This document shows positions 44,127 to 53,211 of a stretch of 64,000 bases of DNA, one piece after another (position 1 is the first letter of the stretch; the number at the start of each line of letters is the position of its first letter). The position numbers and the translations under genes were made by a program. The notes beneath the pieces were generated by a model. The model saw only the letters and a list, made by a program, of their open reading frames with translations, was not told where the DNA came from and searched no databases. The stretch covers positions 967,501 through 1,031,500 of the forward strand of contig NZ_PYSY02000002.1 of assembly GCF_003049685.1 (NCBI RefSeq), given 5' to 3'. The DNA comes from Brucella pituitosa. GTDB taxonomy: Bacteria; Pseudomonadota; Alphaproteobacteria; Rhizobiales; Rhizobiaceae.

Positions 44127-45356
44127 ATGTCCGCCCATAAGTCTGTTGATACGGCTGATATCCGCCCATTCCCAACGCCTACGGCTCAGGGAGAACAGTC
44201 CAGAGTGAATACAGAACCCCTGGGCGAACGGCCAGCACCGCAAACAGCCCCGGATACAGCTGCACCTGGCGCAACACCTGACACCGCAAAGAGCAGCAAG
44301 AAAAAGGGCGTCGGCAAACGCGTTGTTCTGCCAGTCGTTCTTATTGCTGCTGTCGCAGGCGGCCTTTGGTATGGCTATGACTGGTGGACCGTTGGCCGCT
44401 TCATGGTTTCAACGGACGACGCTTACGTGCAGGGCGACATTGCGTCTATTGCGCCGAAAGTCACCGGCTATATCGACAACATTCCAGTTGTTGCAAACCA
44501 GCACATCAAGGCTGGCGATGTGATCTTCCAGCTCGATGCGGGGGATTATCAGATTGCGCTTGATGAAGCGGAAGCCAAGCTCGGTACACAGAAGCAGACA
44601 CTTGCACGGATTAATGCTGAAATCGATGCAGCACAGGCCGTGCTGCAGCAGGCTCAGGCAGATAAACAGGCTTCACAGGCTGTTCTGAAAAATGCCGAAA
44701 GCACAATGGTCCGTATTCAGAAGCTCCACGACACACGGTTCTCTGCGCAGTCCGAACTCGACAATGCGCAGTCCGCGCTTGATCAGGCCAAGGCCAAGCT
44801 TGCCGGATCGGATGCACAGATTGCTTCGGCAAATGCCAATATCGAAGTCCTGAACGCACAGTACAAGGAAGCGGAAAGCGGCATGCGCTCTTTGGAGCTT
44901 GCACGTGACAAGGCTGCCCGCGATCTGGCCTTTACTACACTGCGCGCACCGTTTGATGGCGTTGTTGGCAATCTCTCCGGCAAGAAAGGCGATCTCGTTT
45001 CTGCGGGTCAAAAGATTGCAGCGCTTGTTCCTGTGAATGAGCTCTACATCGATGCCAATTTCAAGGAAACGCAGCTCGGCCACATCAAAACCGGTGAGAC
45101 AGCACGTATCTATGTTGATGCCATCGATGGCCCTTACTTTGAAGGCAAGGTTGCATCGGTAGCCCCTGCATCGGGTGCCGTGTTCTCGCTGTTGCCTCCT
45201 GAGAATGCCACCGGCAACTTCACCAAGATCGTTCAGCGTGTTCCGGTTCGTATCACGATCCCTCAGGAAGCGCTCGATTCCGGCAAGATCCGCGCTGGTC
45301 TCAGCGTGACGGTTGACGTGGACACGCGCACAGCGCCTGAAGACAAGGCCAACTGA
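44127..45356 (+). CDS. emrA: EmrA/HlyD-type membrane fusion protein of an efflux pump
   Basis: A 409-residue protein: Pro-rich cytoplasmic tail, one membrane segment (VLPVVLIAAVAGGLWYGYDW, residues 68-87), then barrel-sandwich halves (VSTDDAYVQGDIASIAPKVT and TTLRAPFDGVVGNLSGKKGD) on each side of a coiled-coil hairpin. It links the inner-membrane transporter to an outer-membrane channel, which is not encoded here. Followed after 112 bp by the MFS partner. Confidence 0.92.
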   Translation: MSAHKSVDTADIRPFPTPTAQGEQSRVNTEPLGERPAPQTAPDTAAPGATPDTAKSSKKKGVGKRVVLPVVLIAAVAGGLWYGYDWWTVGRFMVSTDDAYVQGDIASIAPKVTGYIDNIPVVANQHIKAGDVIFQLDAGDYQIALDEAEAKLGTQKQTLARINAEIDAAQAVLQQAQADKQASQAVLKNAESTMVRIQKLHDTRFSAQSELDNAQSALDQAKAKLAGSDAQIASANANIEVLNAQYKEAESGMRSLELARDKAARDLAFTTLRAPFDGVVGNLSGKKGDLVSAGQKIAALVPVNELYIDANFKETQLGHIKTGETARIYVDAIDGPYFEGKVASVAPASGAVFSLLPPENATGNFTKIVQRVPVRITIPQEALDSGKIRAGLSVTVDVDTRTAPEDKAN

Positions 45357-45468
45357 CACGCGCGATAACGCTCTTCGGGATGCGTGTGAGAACTGATCAT
45401 TAGAACATGTGGTGGCGCGGCAAACAGCTTTCGCGCCCCTTTCCTCTTCCTATTCGGAGTGCGCCTTC

Positions 45469-47049
45469 ATGGCTGCAAACACCACGATGGGGCCAATGGC
45501 TCCTGCAGAAGATCGCATCGATCCCAAGAAGGCGATTGCTTTTCTTGCGATGGTGTTTGGCATGTTCATGGCCATTCTGGATATCCAGATTGTGTCTGCC
45601 TCGCTGTCTGAAATTCAGGCAGGCCTCAGCGCCAGCTCCGACGAAATCTCCTGGGTGCAGACATCCTATCTGATTGCGGAAGTCATCATGATTCCGCTGT
45701 CGGGCTTCCTCGGACGCCTTGTCTCCACCCGCGTGCTGTTTACCGTTTCCGCCGCTGGCTTCACGCTTGCCTCCATGCTCTGTGCGACTGCGACCAACAT
45801 CGATCAAATGATCGTTTATCGCGCCATTCAGGGTTTCATTGGCGGCGGCATGATCCCAAGCGTGTTTGCAGCCGCCTTCACGATCTTCCCGCCATCCAAG
45901 CGCTCTATCGTTTCGCCAATGATCGGTCTTGTCGCAACCCTTGCACCAACGATTGGGCCAACCATTGGTGGCTATCTAAGCCACGCTTTCTCCTGGCACT
46001 GGCTGTTCCTGGTTAATGTCGGACCCGGCATCCTTGTCACCATTGCCGCATGGAACCTTATCGATTTCGATGAAGGCGACAGCTCGCTTCTGAGCAAGTT
46101 CGACTGGTGGGGCCTCGCCGGCATGGCGGCTTTCCTCGGTTCGATGGAATATGTTCTCGAAGAAGGCCCACGCAATGACTGGCTTCAGGATGACGCGATC
46201 TTCATCCTGTCTGGCGTCATGACAATTGGCGGCATCGTCTTCTTCTATCGCGCTTTTACAGCCGAAGAACCGATCGTGGATCTACGAGCCTTCAAGAACG
46301 TCAACTTCGCGTTTGGCTCCCTGTTTTCCTTTGTGATGGGTGTCGGCCTCTATGGCCTGACCTATCTCTATCCGCTCTATCTGAGCAGCATACGCGGCTA
46401 TGATGCGCTGATGATCGGCGAAGCGCTATTTGTGAGCGGTCTTGCCATGTTCTTTACCGCTCCCCTTGCCGGTTTCCTGTCCACGCGTATGGACCCGCGC
46501 CTGATGATGATGATCGGCTTCCTTGGTTTTGCGGCTGGTACCTGGATGGTGACGGGGCTTACTGCAGACTGGGATTTCTACGAGCTTCTGCTGCCACAAA
46601 TTCTGCGTGGTTGTTCGCTGATGCTCTGCATGGTGCCGATCAACAATCTTGCACTTGGCACATTGCCGCCGTCTCTCATGAAGAACGCTTCCGGCCTGTT
46701 CAACCTGACACGAAATCTTGGCGGCGCTGTCGGGCTGGCTGTCATCAACACGATCCTGATGCGCCGCAACGATATGCATTATGAACGGCTGGCTGAACAT
46801 GTGCGCTGGGGCAATGCGGAAGCTGAGCAGATGCTCGCCAACCTGACTGCCAAATACAACGCGGCAGGCATGGATGGCGCAACTGTCGCCATTGCCAAAA
46901 TGTCAGGCATGGTACGCCAACAGGCGACACTGATGTCCTTCATCGATGTCTTCTTCATCCTGACGATGATGTTCTGCACGCTCGCAGTCTGTGCAGTGTT
47001 GCTGCGCAAACCAAAACAAGCAGCAGGAGGCGGTGGCGGCGGGCATTAA
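45469..47049 (+). CDS. emrB: EmrB-type MFS drug exporter (DHA2 family)
   Basis: A 526-residue, 14-segment transporter: FGMFMAILDIQIVSASLSEI (segment 1), VQTSYLIAEVIMIPLSGFLG (segment 2/motif A region), and motif C-like GLVATLAPTIGPTIGGYLSH. It exports drugs or other toxic compounds by proton antiport with the EmrA-type partner. The ATG at 45469 follows GGAGTG; an upstream in-frame start at 45409 has no DHA2-like sequence. Ends with a Gly-rich tail GGGGGGH. Confidence 0.92.
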   Translation: MAANTTMGPMAPAEDRIDPKKAIAFLAMVFGMFMAILDIQIVSASLSEIQAGLSASSDEISWVQTSYLIAEVIMIPLSGFLGRLVSTRVLFTVSAAGFTLASMLCATATNIDQMIVYRAIQGFIGGGMIPSVFAAAFTIFPPSKRSIVSPMIGLVATLAPTIGPTIGGYLSHAFSWHWLFLVNVGPGILVTIAAWNLIDFDEGDSSLLSKFDWWGLAGMAAFLGSMEYVLEEGPRNDWLQDDAIFILSGVMTIGGIVFFYRAFTAEEPIVDLRAFKNVNFAFGSLFSFVMGVGLYGLTYLYPLYLSSIRGYDALMIGEALFVSGLAMFFTAPLAGFLSTRMDPRLMMMIGFLGFAAGTWMVTGLTADWDFYELLLPQILRGCSLMLCMVPINNLALGTLPPSLMKNASGLFNLTRNLGGAVGLAVINTILMRRNDMHYERLAEHVRWGNAEAEQMLANLTAKYNAAGMDGATVAIAKMSGMVRQQATLMSFIDVFFILTMMFCTLAVCAVLLRKPKQAAGGGGGGH

Positions 47050-47422
47050 GCTCGCTTCCCAAGCAACAAGATTCGATTTCAAACGAAACTGAATCTGCTT
47101 CGCCAGTATTTCACAAATTTTCGTTTATCAAGCACTAGCACGCATCATGCCGCGCGCAGGCAAGCCCCTGTCGTTTTGAGAAACGCGTCTTTTTAAAATG
47201 TGACAGTCACGAAACCTTTGTCATATTTATTGTCATAAAAATGCAGTTAACCCTTATGGATCAATTGCTAAGTCCCTGAAAACGTGTTTCACTTTCTGTC
47301 GTTGACATTTTGTGACAATCCGCAAACTGTCATCCAACCGTCATCTAGGACGGCTATCGGGAGTGCGCGAACACTGGAATCGACCGGGAGCGTTCGCCCG
47401 ACTTTAACAGGGGAGTCAAACA
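47050..47422. other. Long intergenic region with the ABC importer promoter
   Basis: A 373-bp region. It contains the PHO box at 47327-47344 and a run of TGTCA/TGACA-type half sites between about 47200 and 47320 (for example TTTGTCAT and ATTGTCAT spaced 12 bp). No gene-like frame is credible here. No clear terminator for emrB was found. Confidence 0.5.
47327..47344 (+). promoter_or_regulatory. PHO box (probable PhoB site)
   Basis: CTGTCATCCAACCGTCAT consists of two 7-bp units (CTGTCAT, CCGTCAT) spaced 11 bp, the classical PHO-box layout with one mismatch. It lies 79 bp before the binding-protein gene. PhoB control under phosphate starvation is inferred. Confidence 0.7.
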
Positions 47423-48526
47423 ATGCTTGCATTTACTGCGCGTCTGCTGTCGCTTTCGACGGCAATCGCCGTTGGTGGGGTTTCTATTGCTGCTGCTGAA
47501 CCATCGGCCGAACTGATCGCTGCGGCGAAGGCCGAAGGCGAACTGACCACCATCGCTCTCCCGCATGATTGGTGCGGCTACGGCGAAATCATCAAGAGCT
47601 TCAAAGACAAGTATGGTCTCAAGGTCAACGAACTGAACCCAGATGCGGGTTCGGGCGACGAAATCGAAGCCATAAAGGCCAACAAGGATAACAAGGGTCC
47701 ACAGGCTCCTGACGTTATCGACGTCGGCTTTGCTTTCGGCACCACCGCCAAGAAAGACGGTCTGATCCAGCCTTACAAGGTTGCAACCTGGGACGAAATT
47801 CCTGATAGCGCCAAGGATGCTGAAGGATACTGGTATGGCGACTATTACGGTGTTCTCGCTTTCGAAGTGAATAAGGACATCGTTAAGGACGTCCCACAGG
47901 ATTGGGAAGACCTGCTCAAGAGCGATTATGCCAATTCGGTTGCTCTCGCTGGTGATCCACGCGTTTCCGCTCAGGCAATCCTCGGTGTTCACGCTGCAGG
48001 TATCGCACGCGGTTCGGAACCAGGTGTAGAAGCTGGCAAGAAGGGCCTTGAATTCTACAAGGAACTCAATGCCAATGGCAACTTCGTTCCGGTCATCGGC
48101 AAGGCCGCTTCGCTGGCACAGGGCTCGACCCCAATCGTCATCCGCTGGGATTACAACGCTCTCGCCGACCGCGATACGCTTAAGGGCAATCCGGAAATTG
48201 AAACCGTGATTCCAAAGACGGGCGTTATTGCTGGCGTTTACGTTCAGGCGATCAGCGCTTATGCACCGCATCCAAATGCTGCAAAGCTCTGGATGGAGCA
48301 CATCTATTCGGATGAAGGCCAGCTCGGCTACCTGAAGGGCTACTGCCATCCGATCCGCTTCAACGCAATGGCGAAAGCTGGCAAGATCCCACAGGAACTG
48401 CTCGATAAGCTGCCACCAGCCGATTCTTATGAAAAGGCTATCTTCCCCACCTTGGAACAGATTGAAGCCGCTCAGGAAGAAATCACCAAGAACTGGGATA
48501 GCGTCGTCGGCGCAAACGTCCAGTAA
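47423..48526 (+). CDS. ABC importer periplasmic binding protein (AfuA/PhnS-like)
   Basis: A 367-residue family-1 type binding protein: signal peptide ending SIAAA, then AAKAEGELTTIALPHDWCGY, a typical iron/polyamine/phosphonate-type opening, and YWYGDYYGVLAFEVNKDIVK. Members of this group carry ferric iron, polyamines or 2-aminoethylphosphonate. The upstream PHO box points to a phosphorus compound such as a phosphonate or phosphate ester, or to the AfuA-type importers known in the rhizobial PhoB regulon. The substrate remains open. Confidence 0.85.
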   Translation: MLAFTARLLSLSTAIAVGGVSIAAAEPSAELIAAAKAEGELTTIALPHDWCGYGEIIKSFKDKYGLKVNELNPDAGSGDEIEAIKANKDNKGPQAPDVIDVGFAFGTTAKKDGLIQPYKVATWDEIPDSAKDAEGYWYGDYYGVLAFEVNKDIVKDVPQDWEDLLKSDYANSVALAGDPRVSAQAILGVHAAGIARGSEPGVEAGKKGLEFYKELNANGNFVPVIGKAASLAQGSTPIVIRWDYNALADRDTLKGNPEIETVIPKTGVIAGVYVQAISAYAPHPNAAKLWMEHIYSDEGQLGYLKGYCHPIRFNAMAKAGKIPQELLDKLPPADSYEKAIFPTLEQIEAAQEEITKNWDSVVGANVQ

Positions 48527-48552
48527 GCGATTTCATCTCGCCCTGTTTATGC

Positions 48553-48580
48553 CTGCGACGACCAGAAATGGTCGTCGCAG
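48553..48580 (+). terminator. 12-bp GAAA-loop hairpin after the binding protein gene
   Basis: CTGCGACGACCA (48553-48564) and TGGTCGTCGCAG (48569-48580) pair perfectly around a GAAA tetraloop, 26 bp after the stop. With a weak U-tract (TGTTTCCC) it is more likely a partial terminator or mRNA-stabilising structure that makes the binding protein more abundant than the permeases. Confidence 0.7.
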
Positions 48581-48706
48581 TGTTTCCCGAACAGTCAGGC
48601 ATTTGATTGAATCTTAGCCGACAGAGATACTCCGTCTCTTAATTTCACGCGTAGTCGCATCCGAAAACGTGTATGCTTTCGGGATTATGCTCTAAAGAAA
48701 GAACGC

Positions 48707-49600
48707 ATGAGTTCATCAGCCGAAACAACCGCACCAATCAGCGGGGTGCGTAAGCGTCAATTGCCACTATCGTGGATTGGCGTCGCGCCTTTCTTTCTGT
48801 TTGCCATTCTCTTCCTGTTATGGCCGACGATGTATCTCATCATCGGCGCCTTTCAGGACCCTGACGGCAATTTCACGCTTCAGAATGTCCGTGATCTCTT
48901 CCAGCCTCAGATTCTGAGTGCCTATTGGATTTCGATCAAAGTAAGCCTCGCCTCCGCCCTTGGCGGCGCGCTGATCGGCTTTTTTCTGGCCTGGGCTGTG
49001 GTGCTTGGCAATCTGCCGCGCTGGCTGCGTCCTACCGTTCTGACCTTCTCAGGCGTTGCATCGAATTTCGCCGGTGTTCCACTGGCCTTCGCATTTCTTG
49101 CGACCCTTGGCCGTACCGGCTTCGTGACCATCCTGTTGCGTGAGTGGTTCGGCTTCAATCTTTATTCGACCGGCTTTAATCTTCTCAGCTTCTTCGGTCT
49201 GACCATCACCTATCTGTTCTTCCAGATTCCGCTGATGGTGCTGATTCTGACACCAGCACTGGACGGCCTGAAGAAAGAATGGCGCGAAGCTTCTTCGATC
49301 CTGGGCGCCACCAATCTTCAATACTGGCGTATGGTTGCGTTTCCAATCCTCTGGCCAAGCCTGCTCGGCACGACACTGCTTTTGTTTGCAAACGCTTTTG
49401 GTGCAATTGCTACTGCCTACGCGCTCACGGGTTCATCGCTCAACATCGTTCCGATCCTGCTCTTTGCACAGATCCGCGGCGACGTTCTGCATAACCAGAA
49501 CCTTGGCTATGCGCTGGCGCTTGGTATGATCGTTATAACCGGGCTTTCCAACCTCCTTTACATCTGGCTGCGTATCCGGGCTGAAAGGTGGCAGCGATGA
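48707..49600 (+). CDS. ABC importer permease 1
   Basis: A 297-residue inner-membrane permease of the spermidine/Fe3+/phosphonate type, six hydrophobic segments; WIGVAPFFLFAILFLLWPTM near the N-terminus and the EAA loop ALDGLKKEWREASSILGATN near residues 184-203. It forms a heterodimer with the next gene product; the two overlap by 4 bp (ATGA). Confidence 0.9.
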   Translation: MSSSAETTAPISGVRKRQLPLSWIGVAPFFLFAILFLLWPTMYLIIGAFQDPDGNFTLQNVRDLFQPQILSAYWISIKVSLASALGGALIGFFLAWAVVLGNLPRWLRPTVLTFSGVASNFAGVPLAFAFLATLGRTGFVTILLREWFGFNLYSTGFNLLSFFGLTITYLFFQIPLMVLILTPALDGLKKEWREASSILGATNLQYWRMVAFPILWPSLLGTTLLLFANAFGAIATAYALTGSSLNIVPILLFAQIRGDVLHNQNLGYALALGMIVITGLSNLLYIWLRIRAERWQR

Positions 49601-50397
49601 AAAAGGCCTTTAACGTTCAGAAGATCGGTGCATGGATCGCCTTCCTGATCGGCGCGATCTACTTCCTTGTGCCGCTGATTGGCACTTTCGAGTTTTCACT
49701 GCGCATGCGCCGCGGTGAATATTCCTTCGACGCTTACCGGGTTGTTTTCAGTGATCCGAATTTCCAGGCAACCTTTAGTTATTCGATTCTGCTTGGCATT
49801 CTGACCATCATTTTTGGCGTGCTGCTTGTGGTGCCGACAGCCTATTGGGTTCGCCTGCGCCTGCCGCATTTGCGCCCGCTGATCGAGTTCATCACACTGA
49901 TGCCGCTGGTTATTCCGGCAATCGTCATCGTGTTCGGCTATCTGCGCATCTATAACTCGTCGTCATGGCTGCCGTTCACCTCATCAACGCGGGCAACTGA
50001 TCTGCTTTTGATGTTCGGCTATATGACTTTGTCGCTGCCATATATGTATCGCGCTGTTGATACGGCCATGCGCACGATTGATGTCCGCACTCTCACCGAA
50101 GCAGCACAGAGCCTTGGCGCTGGCTGGGGACGAATCATGTTCAAGGTGATTTTCCCCAATGTAATGTCGGGCGTCATGAGCGGTGCCTTCATCACCTTTG
50201 CTATCGTCATCGGTGAGTTCACGCTGGCATCCCTGCTCAATCGCCCAGCCTTCGGCCCTTATCTCCAGCTCGTCGGCGCCAACCGCGCTTATGAACCGTC
50301 AGCGCTGGCGATTATCTCGTTTGGCATCACATGGCTCAGCATCATCATGCTGCAGCTTGTCTCGCGCCTCAACAAATTCAAGACAAACGCCGGGTAA
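49597..50397 (+). CDS. ABC importer permease 2
   Basis: A 266-residue permease: AYRVVFSDPNFQATFSYSIL, then TLMPLVIPAIVIVFGYLRIY and the EAA loop TEAAQSLGAGWGRIMFKVIF. I chose the ATG at 49597 because it overlaps the previous stop; a GTG at 49588 would add three residues. Followed after 5 bp by the ATPase gene. Confidence 0.9.
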   Translation: MKKAFNVQKIGAWIAFLIGAIYFLVPLIGTFEFSLRMRRGEYSFDAYRVVFSDPNFQATFSYSILLGILTIIFGVLLVVPTAYWVRLRLPHLRPLIEFITLMPLVIPAIVIVFGYLRIYNSSSWLPFTSSTRATDLLLMFGYMTLSLPYMYRAVDTAMRTIDVRTLTEAAQSLGAGWGRIMFKVIFPNVMSGVMSGAFITFAIVIGEFTLASLLNRPAFGPYLQLVGANRAYEPSALAIISFGITWLSIIMLQLVSRLNKFKTNAG

Positions 50398-50402
50398 CAT
50401 TC

Positions 50403-51464
50403 ATGGCTTTTCTCAATCTCAAGCACCTGAAAAAGAGCTTCGGCGCCAATACCGTCGTCCACGATTTCAACCTCGCCGTCGAGAAAGGCGAGTTCGTCTC
50501 CTTTCTCGGCCCATCGGGTTGCGGCAAAACCACTGTCCTGCGTATGATCGCAGGCTTTGAAGGTGCTGATAACGGTGCAATCGAAATTGATGGCAAGGAT
50601 GTAGTCGATCTCAAGCCCAATCAGCGCAATATCGGCATGGTCTTTCAAGCCTATGCGCTGTTCCCGAATATGACGGTTGCACAGAATGTGGCATTCGGTC
50701 TTCGCGTTTCAGGCAAGTCGAAAGCTGAAATCGACGCGACGGTCAAGGAAATGCTCAGCCTCATCAAGCTTGAGCATCTTGCGGATCGTTATCCGTATCA
50801 GATGTCCGGCGGCCAGCAGCAGCGTGTGGCGCTGGCTCGTGCGCTTGCAACCAAGCCGCAGGTGCTTCTGCTCGACGAGCCGCTTTCGGCACTTGACGCA
50901 AAGATCCGTATCTCGCTGCGTCAGGAAATCCGTGCGATCCAGCAGAAGCTCGGCATTACAACTGTTTTCGTGACCCACGATCAGGAAGAAGCCCTATCGA
51001 TCTCTGATCGTATCGTTGTGATGCATGAAGGCCGGGCGGATCAGATCGGTACGCCGTTTGATATCTATAACCGTCCTGCCTCGCGTTTTGTTGCATCCTT
51101 CGTCGGTACGCTCAACATGCTCGAAGCATCTGTCAATGAACCGGGACAAAACAGCATCGATCTTGATGGCCGCACAATCAAAGTGAACGAAGAACTTGGG
51201 CAGCATCCGAAAGGTAAGGCAATCACGCTGGCTTTGCGTCCGGAAGCGGTCAGTCTGGAGGCACGAAAGAGCCACGATACGTCGCTCGATGCGACCATTG
51301 AGGATGTGCACTTCCTCGGCTCGGTTATTCGTACACGCGTGGCGCTTGGCAAGAACCAGCTGTCATTCGATACGTTCAACGATCCGACCCAGCCCCCGCC
51401 ACAACGTGGTGACAAAGTGACGGTGCATTTTGCCTCACATGATCTGCTGGTGTTGGCTGATTAG
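50403..51464 (+). CDS. ABC importer ATPase with TOBE domain
   Basis: A 353-residue ATPase: Walker A LGPSGCGKTTVLRMIAGF near residues 35-52, signature MSGGQQQRVALARALATKPQ, Walker B VLLLDEPLSALD, and TVFVTHDQEEALSISDR. The last 100 residues are a TOBE/regulatory domain, as in PotA, FbpC and PhnT. Fourth gene of the importer operon; a strong terminator follows. Confidence 0.93.
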   Translation: MAFLNLKHLKKSFGANTVVHDFNLAVEKGEFVSFLGPSGCGKTTVLRMIAGFEGADNGAIEIDGKDVVDLKPNQRNIGMVFQAYALFPNMTVAQNVAFGLRVSGKSKAEIDATVKEMLSLIKLEHLADRYPYQMSGGQQQRVALARALATKPQVLLLDEPLSALDAKIRISLRQEIRAIQQKLGITTVFVTHDQEEALSISDRIVVMHEGRADQIGTPFDIYNRPASRFVASFVGTLNMLEASVNEPGQNSIDLDGRTIKVNEELGQHPKGKAITLALRPEAVSLEARKSHDTSLDATIEDVHFLGSVIRTRVALGKNQLSFDTFNDPTQPPPQRGDKVTVHFASHDLLVLAD

Positions 51465-51493
51465 AGCGCCGATCTGATCGATAAAACGTAACA

Positions 51494-51523
51494 AAAAAAG
51501 CCGCCCATTCGGGCGGCTTTTTT
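51494..51523. terminator. Bidirectional intrinsic terminator between the ABC operon and gnd
   Basis: GCCGCCC (51500-51506) and GGGCGGC (51511-51517) form a GC-rich stem with an ATTC loop, flanked by A-run (51493-51499) and T-run (51518-51523). The A and T runs serve as U-tracts for both strands. Confidence 0.95.
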
Positions 51524-51603
51524 GTGAAACTTGTTTTCACGGAGCGTCAAGATTATGGCCCTGATGTGATTTTCCATCAAACAGAGCCAAAGCTTGTCAG
51601 AGC

Positions 51604-53016
51604 TTAATCACCCCAAGGGCCGTGGAAATCACCCTCTTTATCCACACGCTTGAAGCCGTGCGAACCGAAGAAGTCGCGCTGCCCCTGAATAACATTGGCC
51701 GTGCCACGCGACTGCGTGAAGCTGTCGAAGTAGCTCAATGCCGAACCAAGTGCCGGAAGCGGCAGACCAGCGAGAGCTGCCTGAGCCACGATCTTGCGAA
51801 GACCCTTCGATGCCTTGCCCATGCGTTCAACGAAAGCAGGGACCAGCAGAAGGTTTTCGATTTCCTGACCTTCAAAAGCCTGTGCAATGTCGTCCAGGAA
51901 CAGCGAACGAATGATGCAACCTTCGCGCCAGATACGGGCAGTGGTCGCCAGCGGAATTTTCCAGCCATATTCCTTCGACGCTGCCGACATAACGGCAAAG
52001 CCCTGAGCATAGGCTGCGATCTTACCAGCCAAAAGGCCCTGTTCGAGATCAGCAAGGAACTGAGCCTGATCGGCAATGTCCAGCGTGCGCGGAGCAGGAT
52101 TGTAAACCTTTTCTGCAGCCTGACGCTCGGTCTTCAGCGACGACAAAGAGCGTGCGTCAACTGCAGCCTCGATACCGGTTGCCGGAACGCCGAGCATCTG
52201 CGCTTCGATAGCCGACCAACGACCAGTACCCTTCTGTCCGGCTTCATCGAGGATCACATCGACCATCGCCTTGCCGGTTTCAGGGTCGGTTGCCTTCAAG
52301 ACTTTCGCAGTGATTTCGATGAGGTAGGAATTAAGCGGGCCCGCATTCCACTTCTCAAATACATCACCGATCGCCGGAGCCGAAAGGCCGAGGCCATCAC
52401 GCAGAATGCCGTAGATTTCGGCAATCATCTGCATGTCGGCATATTCGATACCGTTGTGAACGGTCTTCACGAAGTGGCCCGCACCATCCGGGCCGACCAG
52501 CGCGCAGCAAGGCTCGCCCTTATATTTTGCAGCAGCAGCCAAGAGGATTGGCGCGATGCGCTCATAGGCTTCCTCTGTACCGCCGACCATCATCGAAGGA
52601 CCATGACGTGCACCTTCCGCGCCGCCCGATACACCCATACCCACAAAGGTCGGATCGTTTGGACCCAGCGCCTTCAAACGACGTACTGTGTCGCGGTAAT
52701 CGGAATTGCCCGCATCGATCATGATGTCGCCCTTCTCAAGGTAAGCCTTGAGGCGGGTGGTTTCGGCATCAACTGGCGCGCCAGCCTTGATCAGGAAGAT
52801 GATTGGACGTGGCTTGCGGATATTGTCAGCCAGTTCTTCAAAGGTGGCACAAGGGATGATCTTGTCACGCAGCGCGCCAGCTTTTTCGATGAATGCTTTC
52901 AGGACGGGCTCGTCGCGGTCATAGACGGCTACCGTGTAGCCCTTCTCGGCGATATTCAGCGCAAGGTTCGAACCCATGACGCCGAGGCCGACCATTCCGA
53001 TATCTGCTTTTTCCAT
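51604..53016 (-). CDS. gnd: 6-phosphogluconate dehydrogenase, decarboxylating
   Basis: A 470-residue enzyme of the pentose phosphate pathway that converts 6-phosphogluconate to ribulose 5-phosphate with NADPH formation. N-terminal Rossmann motif IGMVGLGVMGSNLALNIAEK, catalytic ILLAAAAKYKGEPCCALVGP and VKTVHNGIEYADMQMIAEIY (the substrate-binding signature), and the C-terminal RDFFGSHGFKRVDKEGDFHG tail. The ATG at 53016 is the family start. Transcribed alone; the promoter must lie in 53017-53211, where I see no clear motif. Confidence 0.96.
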   Translation of the reverse strand: MEKADIGMVGLGVMGSNLALNIAEKGYTVAVYDRDEPVLKAFIEKAGALRDKIIPCATFEELADNIRKPRPIIFLIKAGAPVDAETTRLKAYLEKGDIMIDAGNSDYRDTVRRLKALGPNDPTFVGMGVSGGAEGARHGPSMMVGGTEEAYERIAPILLAAAAKYKGEPCCALVGPDGAGHFVKTVHNGIEYADMQMIAEIYGILRDGLGLSAPAIGDVFEKWNAGPLNSYLIEITAKVLKATDPETGKAMVDVILDEAGQKGTGRWSAIEAQMLGVPATGIEAAVDARSLSSLKTERQAAEKVYNPAPRTLDIADQAQFLADLEQGLLAGKIAAYAQGFAVMSAASKEYGWKIPLATTARIWREGCIIRSLFLDDIAQAFEGQEIENLLLVPAFVERMGKASKGLRKIVAQAALAGLPLPALGSALSYFDSFTQSRGTANVIQGQRDFFGSHGFKRVDKEGDFHGPWGD

Positions 53017-53211
53017 TTTTTGCCCTTTTGAAACACAGCCAACTGGCTTGTCATACAGAATTAGAGAGCCGACAGACTGGGCTGCCGCAATTGCTGCCGT
53101 CGCACTATTTAGCGCCAGCAAGCGCCAGTCTGTATCCTATTGTTGGATGATCTAGGGCATATGACGCAAATTTGATAGGCCTTTATCTAAAAAACTAACC
53201 GATTTAAATGC

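Noticed and set aside
47208-47240. A second PHO box made of TTTGTCAT and ATTGTCAT
   Set aside because: The two units are spaced 12 bp rather than 11 and lie about 200 bp upstream, so the match is not good enough.
47354-48349. A 331-codon open frame opposite the ABC binding protein gene
   Set aside because: It is an antisense shadow of a gene with clear signal peptide and family motifs, and it crosses the PHO-box promoter region.
51622-53031. A 469-codon open frame on the plus strand opposite gnd
   Set aside because: It is the antisense shadow of a highly conserved gene; the translation is Arg/His/Cys-rich with no domain pattern, and no ribosome-binding site is visible.
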